DNA from: Campylobacter showae | Lineage (GTDB): Bacteria; Campylobacterota; Campylobacteria; Campylobacterales; Campylobacteraceae | Assembly (NCBI RefSeq): GCF_004803815.1 | Contig: NZ_CP012544.1 | Location: 2,033,888 to 2,097,887 of the forward strand | Length of the DNA: 64,000 bases | Direction of reading: 5' to 3' | Shown here: positions 8,844 through 16,337 of the stretch, piece after piece | How the letters are laid out: the number at the start of each line of letters is the position of its first letter | Position numbering within the stretch: the first letter of the stretch is position 1 | Notes under the pieces: model-generated | Told to the model about the DNA's origin: nothing | Databases searched by the model: none | What the model saw: the letters and a program-made list of their open reading frames with translations, nothing else | Program-made: the position numbers and the translations under genes

Positions 8844-9785
8844 TTACGCCTCTATCTTTTTCCAACTACTATCAAAATTTTCTTTGTTTATCGCTTCAAA
8901 ATCATAATCGCTCATATACTCTATTTTTTCTATATTTGCGGCATATCTTGTGAGTTTATTTTTTAAATTTGTAAAGTCGATAGTGTATTCGTTGATACTT
9001 CTTATCGCTCTATCTTCTTTTTCGCTTTTTAGGCTTATACTATTGTTTAGATCGCCCGCAAACGTATCGTCTTTATACGTGATGATTAGCATAAACCTTG
9101 GAGTCTGGCCGATTTTGGAGCGAGTCGTTAAGTTTTTAGTACCGTGCCACAAAGCTTTTAAAATTTTAGCTTCATCGGCTTCATTAAAGCCCGTTTTTGC
9201 CGCATTATAATTATCGATAATGCCGTAAGTAGCGAAAATAGCGTATCTTAAAAATTTTTCCTCTCTAAAAGTCGCCTGCGCACTTTGTTTTTTTTCAATA
9301 TTTGGATCATAATCGCTAGCAAAAGCGCCCTTGCCTTTTACATACTCTATCTCTACTTTATTTAAAGATTTACTTAGTCTAAACTGTACCGGCCCTGTAA
9401 ACTGAACGCCAGCGGTTTTTATCTCTTTGTCTTGTTTTTTTTCGTCTCTATCCGAAATAGGCAACACGCCGCCAAATGCGCGAATATCGATAAATTTAGA
9501 CAAAATTTCTTTTTGCAGTTCGCTTTTGCTTTGTTTTATGTTTATGCTTTGTCTGATCGCCGTTTTAGCATCTAGTACGACGTCTTCTATCCTATACTCC
9601 TTTATAAAAATCGACGCCTCGTCTTTTTTCATAATCTCGTCTCTGATAGTTCTTTTTATGCGCACATCCGTCACCTCGGCTATGCCGGTTTCATCATCGC
9701 ATCTTGGAGCGTTATCCTTTAGCATGTCGCCGTTTGGATTCCAATTCTCTCCGTCCCACAAAAAAAGTATCTCTTTTTTCTGCAT
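8844..9785 (-). CDS. cas7b: Cascade backbone Cas7 (Csh2-type)
   Basis: 313 residues. The opening EILFLWDGENWNPNGD and TDVRIKRTIRD are typical of Csh2/Cas7b, and GPVQFRLSKSLNKVEI plus the later LWHGTKNLTTRSKIGQTPRFM region complete the RRM-like fold and thumb. It forms the helical backbone along the crRNA. RBS AAGGAG lies upstream of the ATG and it follows cas8b by 14 bp. Confidence 0.96.
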   Translation of the reverse strand: MQKKEILFLWDGENWNPNGDMLKDNAPRCDDETGIAEVTDVRIKRTIRDEIMKKDEASIFIKEYRIEDVVLDAKTAIRQSINIKQSKSELQKEILSKFIDIRAFGGVLPISDRDEKKQDKEIKTAGVQFTGPVQFRLSKSLNKVEIEYVKGKGAFASDYDPNIEKKQSAQATFREEKFLRYAIFATYGIIDNYNAAKTGFNEADEAKILKALWHGTKNLTTRSKIGQTPRFMLIITYKDDTFAGDLNNSISLKSEKEDRAIRSINEYTIDFTNLKNKLTRYAANIEKIEYMSDYDFEAINKENFDSSWKKIEA

Positions 9786-9799
9786 ATTATTCTCCTTAC

Positions 9800-11566
9800 T
9801 TATTTCGTTTTATCTTTTAAAAATTTGCGATAATCACTCCCGCCCATAGCAAAAGCAAGCGTAGTATGAGAGCTTTTTACTATCTTGCTTTCTTTAAAAA
9901 AGACTTGCGGTAAAATTTCAATCAAACACTCTTTTATATTTTCAACATTTGGATTTGGTTTGCCGGAAGCTGCCTTAAGCTTTCTAATCATCTCATCGCA
10001 CTTAGTCCAAATTCGCTCCAAATTTTCCCTGCTTATCGAGCCGCAGTTATCAAGCCAGTTGCTAAACGATACGCCGCCATTAACGCCGAGCTGCCAGTTT
10101 ATCAGAGCTGCGCTTAGCATGCCTAGTAAATAAGCGCTTGCAAGCGCGTCATCTTGATTTAAAAATTCGCTATTTTTGGTTAGCTCTCTAATCAGTTCTT
10201 TTTTATCGATTAAATTTTCCAAATCGCACTCCTTTTGAAACACTAGTTTTTTATTTAACACGTCGATCTCATTAAAAAAATTCTGATATTTTTTAATAAC
10301 ATCAATCGTTCTTTGCCTGTAAAAATCGTTAAAATATTTACCCCACTCTAATTTCTCCGCATAGTCCTTATTGGCGCTACCATAGCAAATCAAATCGCTA
10401 TATCTTTCTATCATAATCTCTAAATCAAATTTATTTCGCGACAGTAAAAAGCTCATCACGCTTAGCCTATCTTCAAACAAATTTTGAAGATATATCGTCT
10501 CATCGGTTCCGCTGTTTTTTTCATAGAAAGCTTTAATATCAAAATTGCCCATTAAATTTGAAATTTTAGAGATAAAAGAGGGCAAAACGTCATCTATCGC
10601 AAGCTTTAAATCGATAGCTGCGTTGCTTTGCGTATAAAATAAAATCGTATTTAAAACCGGTAAATTTTCCTGTTTTTTAGCAGCGATCTCAAGATAATCA
10701 TTTATGCTAAATTTTATAACTTCTTCGGCCATCTCAATATTTTTCATATCACTTTTTGAAGTTTCTTCTAGTATTTTTATAATCTCTTCTAGATTTACCG
10801 AGCTACCCAAAATCGTCGGTAAAATCGCCATTTTCATACCGTAAAAATTGTGCGATAGCTTATCTTTTATCGCTTTAAAGCCGTTTTCTACCTTTTTTGC
10901 GCTAACGGCGCTTAGCGGCAAAAGTTTTGACTTGATAAATTGCATATTAGCAGGCATCTCATTTACCGAGCAAAATGCTAAATTTGCATCGCCGCCTATA
11001 CCTTTTTCATTTGTCAAAATATCGTATCCATAGGACGATTTTTGCTCTTTTACGCTGATACGATTTTCAAAAATTTGTTTAAAATAGGCAGAAACGGGCT
11101 TGCCCTTGTATGAGAGCGAGAAAAAAGTAGCGACTTTTTTGCCTTTTTCCTTTTTTAGCTCATCAAGACCTTTGATCTCATCTATAATATCGGCAAAATA
11201 TCCTTCATTTATACTAGGTAACATAGATAAAATAGCGTCTTTTTCTATATCGCTCGGCTCAAAACACGAGAGCAAATTTGAAACCGATCTCAAAACGCCT
11301 TTTATAAATTTAGCTTCGTCTTTATTTGCTTCTTTGGATAAAAATTGAGAATTTGGAAAAAGATTACCGGAATTTGCGCCTACGCCAAATCTACATATTA
11401 TCAGATCGTCTTTGCTTATGTTTAAATTCGGCTCTATTCGCTTGGTTTCTATGTCGCAGAGATATACTTTGATTGTATCGTATTTGTAGGCATCGTTTTT
11501 GAGACGCTTTTCATCTTTTTGATATATTTCGCCTATGTCGGCGAAAATCTTAACTATATCACCCAA
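9800..11566 (-). CDS. cas8b: Cascade large subunit Cas8b (Csh1-type)
   Basis: 588 residues. Cas8b recognises the PAM and recruits Cas3. The Csh1 family is divergent; I recognise it from length, position and fragments such as LIICRFGVGANSGNLFPNSQF and AYLLGMLSAALINWQ. The start is a TTG at 11566 preceded by AAAGGGAA at optimal spacing, and no ATG competes nearby. A promoter TTGATT-N17-TATAAT (11599-11627) lies just upstream. It begins the cas8b-7-5-3-4-2-1 operon. cas6 is separate. Confidence 0.9.
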   Translation of the reverse strand: MGDIVKIFADIGEIYQKDEKRLKNDAYKYDTIKVYLCDIETKRIEPNLNISKDDLIICRFGVGANSGNLFPNSQFLSKEANKDEAKFIKGVLRSVSNLLSCFEPSDIEKDAILSMLPSINEGYFADIIDEIKGLDELKKEKGKKVATFFSLSYKGKPVSAYFKQIFENRISVKEQKSSYGYDILTNEKGIGGDANLAFCSVNEMPANMQFIKSKLLPLSAVSAKKVENGFKAIKDKLSHNFYGMKMAILPTILGSSVNLEEIIKILEETSKSDMKNIEMAEEVIKFSINDYLEIAAKKQENLPVLNTILFYTQSNAAIDLKLAIDDVLPSFISKISNLMGNFDIKAFYEKNSGTDETIYLQNLFEDRLSVMSFLLSRNKFDLEIMIERYSDLICYGSANKDYAEKLEWGKYFNDFYRQRTIDVIKKYQNFFNEIDVLNKKLVFQKECDLENLIDKKELIRELTKNSEFLNQDDALASAYLLGMLSAALINWQLGVNGGVSFSNWLDNCGSISRENLERIWTKCDEMIRKLKAASGKPNPNVENIKECLIEILPQVFFKESKIVKSSHTTLAFAMGGSDYRKFLKDKTK

Positions 11567-11598
11567 AATATTCCCTTTGCTAAATATTTATTAGCAAA

Positions 11599-11627
11599 AT
11601 TATAATACTTTTTAAAGATTAAATCAA
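11599..11627 (-). promoter_or_regulatory. Sigma-70 promoter of the cas8b operon
   Basis: -35 TTGATT (11622-11627) and -10 TATAAT (11599-11604) on the minus strand with 17 bp between them. The -35 starts immediately after the stop codon of the 55-residue ORF. The cas operon therefore has its own promoter and does not depend on the upstream one. Confidence 0.75.
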
Positions 11628-11786
11628 GTATTTATAAACAAAAAATATGATAAGAAATAGGGTTGACGCTTTAAAAATATTTAAAGTAATACTAATTTTA
11701 GTTTCTTTATATCTACGTCCGATTTCGTCAAAGAAGCTTTTATTTACTATTTCGATCTCGGTTGAAAACTTGTGAACATTTTTCAT
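11619..11786 (-). CDS. Small protein with C-terminal hydrophobic segment; candidate CreT-type toxin
   Basis: 55 residues from ATG 11786, preceded by a purine-rich AAGAAGAAGAA. The N-terminal half is charged (MKNVHKFSTEIEIVNKSF...) and the last 15 or so residues (STLFLIIFFVYKYLI) could insert in a membrane. A longer 90-codon frame exists but its 5' part runs through the -10/-35 boxes at 11817-11845, so it is not all transcribed. No family recognised. Its near-consensus promoter carries a match to an adjacent crRNA-like RNA. Position between cas6 and cas8b equals that of creT in Haloarcula type I-B. The toxin role is inference, and the toxic product could be the RNA rather than the peptide. Confidence 0.55.
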   Translation of the reverse strand: MKNVHKFSTEIEIVNKSFFDEIGRRYKETKISITLNIFKASTLFLIIFFVYKYLI

Positions 11787-11816
11787 ATTTCTTCTTCTTA
11801 TAAATAAGTTCTTGAA

Positions 11817-11845
11817 AGTATATAGAAAAAAGAATATTTTGTCAA
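11817..11845 (-). promoter_or_regulatory. Near-consensus sigma-70 promoter of the 55-residue ORF
   Basis: -35 TTGACA (11840-11845, perfect consensus) and -10 TATACT (11817-11822), spacer 17 bp, minus strand. This is unusually strong for a campylobacterotan, where -35 boxes are generally poor. Transcription would start near 11810 and reach the ATG after about 24 nt. Confidence 0.8.
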
Positions 11846-11848
11846 TAG

Positions 11849-11880
11849 TTATGTTATTTAAATTATTAAAGATATCTTGC
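11849..11880 (+). promoter_or_regulatory. Protospacer-like target of the crRNA-like RNA
   Basis: From 11852 the plus strand reads TGTTATTTAAATTATT. It matches the spacer-like sequence at 11945-11960 at 15 of 16 positions, the only mismatch being position 12. With a two-base gap the match continues through ATATCTTGC. The 5'-adjacent trinucleotide TTA (11849-11851) would be the PAM. The site lies 3 bp from the -35 of the small ORF promoter, so bound Cascade would occlude RNA polymerase. Confidence 0.7.
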
Positions 11881-11905
11881 ATATACAGCAAAATTACACT
11901 ATAAT
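11877..11905 (+). promoter_or_regulatory. Promoter of the crRNA-like RNA
   Basis: -35 TTGCAT (11877-11882), 17 bp spacer, -10 TATAAT (11900-11905), plus strand, divergent from the small ORF promoter. The predicted start at about 11911-11913 falls two to four bases before the degenerate repeat at 11915, which is what a dedicated crRNA-like gene would need. Confidence 0.65.
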
Positions 11906-11909
11906 ATTC

Positions 11910-11977
11910 TTAAGGGCAAGACTTCCTCCGTTGGAGTTTTAAACTGTTATTTAAAATATTGCATATCTTGCCCTTAA
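11910..11977. repeat. 12-bp perfect inverted repeat enclosing the repeat/spacer-like unit
   Basis: TTAAGGGCAAGA (11910-11921) pairs with TCTTGCCCTTAA (11966-11977) across 44 bp. The arms bracket almost the whole crRNA-like unit and overlap the cas6 stop codon (11974-11976). It could end cas6 transcription on the minus strand and/or fix the 3' end of the plus-strand RNA. Confidence 0.8.
11911..11977 (+). ncRNA. crRNA-like RNA with degenerate CRISPR repeat (candidate CreA antitoxin/CreR)
   Basis: 11915-11944 aligns ungapped to the crRNA-sense array repeat with 24 of 30 identities. The hairpin core CTCCGTTGGAG and most of the handle (TTTTAAAC versus TTTGAAAC) are kept. A spacer-like stretch follows from 11945. 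At 11972-11986 a second repeat-like half (11 of 15 identities to the repeat start) overlaps the cas6 3' end, giving a 27-nt spacer, shorter than the 34-37 nt in the array. Cas6 could process it and Cascade could load it. The 3' end is uncertain. Confidence 0.65.
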
Positions 11978-12657
11978 ATTTCCTCCACCACCTCCACAAA
12001 CCCCGCTCCGCAGTTCATACATCCGCTTCCGACACCGGCGTCAAGGATCAAATTTATCAGCTCCGGTTGCGCGCAAATTTTCCATTTCGCTTGCCAAGCT
12101 TGAACCGGCGAGCGATTGTTGCCGTAATAAAAATTAAATGGATTTTGCAAATTTTGCCAGAGCAAATTTAGCTCGAATTCTCCGTCGTATCTGCGCCCGG
12201 TAAGAGTTTCAAATCTTTGCAGCGCGTTTGTTTTCATCATCTCAAGATGCCTGGAGTCTTGCGGCTGCAGATAAATTTTATGCCCCAAAAGCCCGCCTAT
12301 AGCGCATGCTACGCAGCCTTGTAACACCGCTTCGCTTTGCGAGGTTCTGTGTTCGCTAACAGCCACCGTCGTATCGCACAGGCAAAGCTCACCCAAGCTT
12401 AACCCGTCTTTTAGCACGGCAAGCGCGATTATTTTTTCAAATTCCGACTCATATGAGGTAAATCTAATCCGCAAATTTGCGCCATTTAAACGAAAATCAA
12501 AATTCGTTCGTTTAAAAATTTTGCCGCTCGGCTCGTGCCTGTACCCATCGTGCTCGGCGCTTGGCAGATAGCGGTAGATGTAGCCCTGGATGAGCTGAGG
12601 CAATGCCCTTGATATTTTTAAATTTGCGCTCGGCAAACGTGAGATTATTATGAGCAT
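11974..12657 (-). CDS. cas6: CRISPR pre-crRNA endoribonuclease Cas6
   Basis: 227 residues. The decisive feature is the C-terminal Gly-rich RAMP loop GVGSGCMNCGAGFV, followed by EVVEEI at the end. The N-terminal RNA-binding fold includes IQGYIYRYLP and histidines H35 and H41 that could serve catalysis. Cas6 cuts pre-crRNA within the repeat. RBS AAGGAT precedes the ATG. It is separated from cas8b by about 400 bp with other transcription units inside, so it is expressed independently. Confidence 0.9.
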   Translation of the reverse strand: MLIIISRLPSANLKISRALPQLIQGYIYRYLPSAEHDGYRHEPSGKIFKRTNFDFRLNGANLRIRFTSYESEFEKIIALAVLKDGLSLGELCLCDTTVAVSEHRTSQSEAVLQGCVACAIGGLLGHKIYLQPQDSRHLEMMKTNALQRFETLTGRRYDGEFELNLLWQNLQNPFNFYYGNNRSPVQAWQAKWKICAQPELINLILDAGVGSGCMNCGAGFVEVVEEI

Positions 12658-12690
12658 TTTTATCCTTAAATTTAGTAAATTTTAGACGTA

Positions 12691-12696
12691 ATTATA
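12691..12696 (-). promoter_or_regulatory. -10 box of cas6
   Basis: TATAAT on the minus strand about 34 bp upstream of the cas6 ATG. No good -35 is present, which is common in this phylum. Confidence 0.5.
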
Positions 12697-12802
12697 AAAA
12701 ATCTCGCATTAAAAATCGGTTTTGCGCAAAAATGCGGCGAAATTTCAAATTTTACCCGTCAAATTCGCTAAAATATCCGCAAAAATCACGCAAGGAGAGC
12801 AA

Positions 12803-13975
12803 ATGAAATACGATTTTGACGCGCCTGTAGAGCGAGGCGGGACGTATTCGTCAAAATGGAAAACAATCGGCGACGAGCTACCGATGTGGGTGGCGGATAT
12901 GGATTTTAAGGTCGCGCCAGAAATTTTAGAAGCGCTGCAAAAGCGTCTAGACAACGGAGTTTTTGGCTACTCATACGTGCCGCGGGAGTGGAGCGAGGCC
13001 ATTTGCTCATGGTGGAGCAGACGACACGACGTCAAATTTGACCCAAATTGGCTGATTTTTTGCACGGGCGTGATACCGATCATTAGCTCTGCGGTGCGCA
13101 AATTTACGAGCGTGGGCGATAAAATCGTGATCCAAAGCCCCGTCTATCACGTCTTTTACCGCAGTATCGAAAACAACGGCAGGGTCGCGCTCACAAACGA
13201 GCTAGCCTACGACGGGCGCGGCTATGATATTGATTTTAAGGACCTCGAAGAAAAGCTCGCTGATCCGCTAACGACGATGTTTATCCTTTGCAACCCGCAC
13301 AATCCCGTCGGCAAAATTTGGAGCGCCCAGAAGCTAGCCAAAATCGGCGAACTATGCGCTAAACACGGCGTTTTGGTGATATCTGACGAGATACACTGCG
13401 ACATCACGAGCCCCGGCAAAAGCTACGTGCCCTTTATCCGCGCGAGCGAAACTTGCAAAAACATCTCGATCACCTGCGTTTCGCCGACTAAAGCCTTTAA
13501 CATCGCAGGCCTGCAAAGCTCCGCCGCCGTGGTGCCAAACCCAAAACTGCGCGCCAAAATGGCAAAAGCCATCAACGACGACGAGGTCGGCGAGGGCAAT
13601 GCGTTTTCTTGTATCGCGGCGATCGCGGCGTTTGAGCGGGGAGAAGCGTGGCTCGAGCAGATGCGCGAATACATAGAGCAAAACCGCAAAATCGTAAGCG
13701 AGTTTTTGCAAAACGAACTGCCGCAGATTAGGCTTGTAGAGCAGGACGCCACGTATCTGCTCTGGCTTGACTGCCGCGAAATTTGCGACGACGCGAGCGA
13801 TTTTCATAAGTTTTTACGCCAAAAAGCGGGGCTTTGGCTAAACGACGGCAACGCGTATAGAGGTGCCGAGAAGTGCTTCCTGCGCCTTAACATCGCCACG
13901 CAAAGATCGCGCGTGCTGGAGGGGCTAAAACGCCTAAAATCAGGCGCTCTAGCCTACGTAAAAAGCAGGGAATAA
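12803..13975 (+). CDS. PLP-dependent C-S lyase/aminotransferase, MalY/PatB family
   Basis: 390 residues from ATG 12803, chosen for the RBS AAGGAGAGCAA just upstream; the frame opens 27 codons earlier without one. Fold-type I aminotransferase: LPMWVADMDFKVAPEI at the start, NPHNPVGK, ISDEIHCD with the PLP-binding Asp, and SPTKAFNIAGL with the Schiff-base Lys. MalY/PatB proteins cleave cystathionine or cysteine to pyruvate, ammonia and a thiol or sulfide. In oral bacteria this is a source of hydrogen sulfide. The exact substrate is inference. It is divergent from cas6 and unrelated to CRISPR. Confidence 0.9.
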   Translation: MKYDFDAPVERGGTYSSKWKTIGDELPMWVADMDFKVAPEILEALQKRLDNGVFGYSYVPREWSEAICSWWSRRHDVKFDPNWLIFCTGVIPIISSAVRKFTSVGDKIVIQSPVYHVFYRSIENNGRVALTNELAYDGRGYDIDFKDLEEKLADPLTTMFILCNPHNPVGKIWSAQKLAKIGELCAKHGVLVISDEIHCDITSPGKSYVPFIRASETCKNISITCVSPTKAFNIAGLQSSAAVVPNPKLRAKMAKAINDDEVGEGNAFSCIAAIAAFERGEAWLEQMREYIEQNRKIVSEFLQNELPQIRLVEQDATYLLWLDCREICDDASDFHKFLRQKAGLWLNDGNAYRGAEKCFLRLNIATQRSRVLEGLKRLKSGALAYVKSRE

Positions 13976-14016
13976 TATATTTACGAAAAATTGGGATAAA
14001 ATTTAGACCTTTTTGG

Positions 14017-14090
14017 TATGATTTGCGCGTCCGACAAGAAAACCTCCTTTTTGTAACGGCGCCTCGGCTCCCCCTGCCGAGGCGTTTTTG
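14017..14090 (+). ncRNA. Candidate small RNA with C/U-rich loops ending in an intrinsic terminator
   Basis: Between the C-S lyase stop and moaC. A possible -10 TATGAT lies at about 14017-14022. Then comes a short weak hairpin presenting ACCTCC and a strong hairpin whose loop is TCCCCCT. Two exposed C/U-rich, Shine-Dalgarno-complementary motifs are typical of regulatory sRNAs such as RepG of Helicobacter, which pairs with G-rich leaders. It could equally be just the lyase terminator. Confidence 0.4.
14061..14089 (+). terminator. Strong intrinsic terminator
   Basis: Perfect 8-bp GC stem GCCTCGGC (14061-14068) with GCCGAGGC (14076-14083), a 7-base loop, then G and five T. Confidence 0.85.
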
Positions 14091-14189
14091 TCTTATTCAT
14101 TAAGCTTTTTTAGTTATAATCCTTCTCATAAATTTACCCTGCCTAACTCAAATTTAAGCAAATTTAGCGTTTCAGGCGAAAGGACGAAA

Positions 14190-14663
14190 ATGCTAACTCA
14201 CATAGACGAAAACAACCGCCCAAAAATGGTCGACGTAAGCGACAAGGGCGCAACTACGCGCATAGCCGTAGCAAGCGGCATCATAAAAATGTCGCGCGAA
14301 GCCTTTGACGCGATCAAAAACAACACCGGCAAAAAGGGCCCGGTTTTGCAAACCGCCGTCATAGGCGCGATAATGGGTGCGAAAAAGACGAGCGAACTCA
14401 TCCCGATGTGCCACCCGCTGCTAATTAGCAGCATAAACTGCGACATCGAGGAGCTAACCGAAATCTGTGCCTACAAGCTAACCGTTAGCGTCAAGATAGA
14501 CGGCAAAACGGGCGTAGAGATGGAGGCGCTAACAGGCGTTAGCGTCGGGCTACTAACGATTTACGATATGATAAAAGCGATAGATAAAACCATGCAGATA
14601 ACAGATATCACGCTAGAAAGCAAGAGCGGAGGCAAAAGTGGCGACTATGTGCGATCTAAATAA
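14190..14663 (+). CDS. moaC: Cyclic pyranopterin monophosphate synthase MoaC
   Basis: 157 residues from ATG 14190, chosen because AAAGGACGAAA precedes it; an upstream in-frame ATG at 14088 lacks an RBS and overlaps the terminator. MoaC completes the first step of molybdenum cofactor synthesis with MoaA. Diagnostic stretches: [41 protein letters not shown], and [20 protein letters not shown]. Its end overlaps the next gene by 26 bp, suggesting an operon. Confidence 0.96.
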   Translation: MLTHIDENNRPKMVDVSDKGATTRIAVASGIIKMSREAFDAIKNNTGKKGPVLQTAVIGAIMGAKKTSELIPMCHPLLISSINCDIEELTEICAYKLTVSVKIDGKTGVEMEALTGVSVGLLTIYDMIKAIDKTMQITDITLESKSGGKSGDYVRSK

Positions 14664-14901
14664 AGAACCTGAAATCTCATACCCAAATTTTTGGGAATAC
14701 AAAATCATCGTGCTTGATAGTGAAAACGCCGAAGCTATCGCGCAGGGCGTCGTAGGCGAGAGGCAACACAAGATAACGCCGTCAAAATCGAGCAAAGAGA
14801 GCAAATACAAAAGCTACAATCTAAGCGTTTTGGTTAATTCTAACGAGGAGCGATTAGAGATATTTTCCGCGCTAAGACGCGTTTGCAAATACGTACTATA
14901 A
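14638..14901 (+). CDS. DUF493 (YbeD-like) family protein
   Basis: 87 residues. GTG 14638 is chosen as start because GGAGG ends five bases upstream; ATG 14647 would be too far from it. Small alpha/beta protein of the YbeD/HP0495 family with [13 protein letters not shown] and [13 protein letters not shown]. The fold is ACT-like and the function in this phylum is unknown. The gene lies inside the moaC 3' end. Confidence 0.8.
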   Translation: MATMCDLNKEPEISYPNFWEYKIIVLDSENAEAIAQGVVGERQHKITPSKSSKESKYKSYNLSVLVNSNEERLEIFSALRRVCKYVL

Positions 14902-14909
14902 GGACTTTC

Positions 14910-16190
14910 ATGCAAAATTTAGTCTTCATCCAAACCATAAAAGAGAACAAAAACGACCCGCAAATTTCCGTTTTGATCAGAGAATTTGCGCTAAGCGAGT
15001 TTAGAAAAAGTGTCAAAGGCGCAAAAAACGGCGACGCAAACGCGGCTCTAGCTAAAGAATTTGAGCAAATTTGCGAAGCGCTAAAAGGCGAGGATCTGCT
15101 AAACCGTCAAAACGTCGCCAACCTCATCCAAAGCGCCGGTGACGCGCTCAGCGAGGCAAAAGAGCAGTATATCCACCGCCTAATCTACGAAAAAGAGCAG
15201 ATCGAGCGGCAAATTTACGCGCAAAAAGACGAGATCAAAAACGACGTTCGCGCGCTGCTTGAAAATATGGAAAATTTCATAAAAAATAGCGACCTGGCGG
15301 ATAAAGAGGAAATTTTAACCGCGATAGACGAAAAAATGCTCTGCGAGCTACAAATGCTGGGCATCCTAAAAGAAACCACCGAGGCGGCGTTTCTAACCGC
15401 GATCGAAAAGGGCGACGACGTGAAAGATACGGTGGAGCAAATCGCCAAAAACGTCGTACTTAGCGCGATAAACGAGGGCGAAGAGAGCAAAGAGCGCATC
15501 CTGGAAATCGCAAGGACAGTCTGCGAGGCGGCGAGCGAGATAGCCGACGTCGATCAGGCCTTTGCCAAGGAGCTAATCAGCGGCACGATCGGGGGCGTGA
15601 AAGAGGCGCTTAGCAAAAGGACGGAGAAGTTTATCGAGGAGATCAAATTTGTCCCGGACGGCCAGACGCTGCTAGGCGAAGCCAAAGAATTCATAAGGCT
15701 CGAGGAGAGGTTCGTAGCGATGCTGCGCGATATGGCGCGCTCAGAGGAGCCATCTGCTGCCGTGATAAACGAAATCCTAGACGAGTCCATAGATAGCTAC
15801 TTCGCCAAATTTAAGCGCCTGCAAAACGACGTTTCGCGCCAGATCGAGCTTCAGCTAGAGGAGTTAAAATTTAACGAAAATATCGATAAATTCGCTAGCC
15901 TTGCGGGAGCCAAATTTGAGGAGCTAAAGCGCGAAGTCGGTCAAGCCGGCGATAAACTTAAAGAAAATTTTAACGCCAAAGAACGCATAGAAGCGCTCAA
16001 AAAAGAGATCAGCGACTTTGAAAAACGAACCGAGGAGAAGCTAACCGAGATAAGTGCTGGCGAGATCGGCGAAAATCTCAAAGCAAAAACAAAAGAACTA
16101 GGCGAAAAGCTCTACAAAGCCGCCGAAAATCTCATAAAAACCGCCAAAGAAAAGATCGGCAAAAAAGAGGATGAGAAAAAAGACGAGTGA
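14910..16190 (+). CDS. Long helical/coiled-coil hypothetical protein
   Basis: 426 residues from ATG 14910, preceded by AAGGACTTTC; the frame opens earlier inside DUF493. Almost entirely charged amphipathic helix, rich in Glu, Lys and Ala, with no signal peptide and no membrane segment. The last 120 residues repeat an apolipoprotein-like pattern (EELKREVGQAGDKLKENF, then ENLKAKTKELGEKLYKAAENLI). No function recognised. It follows moaC and DUF493 closely, so co-transcription is likely. Confidence 0.7.
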   Translation: MQNLVFIQTIKENKNDPQISVLIREFALSEFRKSVKGAKNGDANAALAKEFEQICEALKGEDLLNRQNVANLIQSAGDALSEAKEQYIHRLIYEKEQIERQIYAQKDEIKNDVRALLENMENFIKNSDLADKEEILTAIDEKMLCELQMLGILKETTEAAFLTAIEKGDDVKDTVEQIAKNVVLSAINEGEESKERILEIARTVCEAASEIADVDQAFAKELISGTIGGVKEALSKRTEKFIEEIKFVPDGQTLLGEAKEFIRLEERFVAMLRDMARSEEPSAAVINEILDESIDSYFAKFKRLQNDVSRQIELQLEELKFNENIDKFASLAGAKFEELKREVGQAGDKLKENFNAKERIEALKKEISDFEKRTEEKLTEISAGEIGENLKAKTKELGEKLYKAAENLIKTAKEKIGKKEDEKKDE

Positions 16191-16198
16191 GCTAAGCT

Positions 16199-16232
16199 CG
16201 GGCGCATTTAGTTAAATTTGCGCCCGGATTTT
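16199..16232 (+). terminator. Intrinsic terminator
   Basis: CGGGCGCA (16199-16206) pairs with TGCGCCCG (16219-16226), followed by GATTTT. It closes the moaC-containing transcript. Confidence 0.75.
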
Positions 16233-16337
16233 ACTTACCTGCTACAAACGGCGGCAAATTTAACGCGATAAATTTGCGCTCAAATTTGACTCCGCCAAAA
16301 CGCCGCGAAAGTCAAATTTAACTCCAAAGGATCAAAA

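Noticed and set aside
11787..11891. N-terminal 35-codon extension of the 55-residue ORF
   Set aside because: It overlaps the strong promoter and lies upstream of the predicted transcript start.
12745..13807. Several minus-strand frames of 65-151 codons
   Set aside because: They lie wholly antisense to the C-S lyase gene, have no RBS or family features, and arise from its GC-biased codons.
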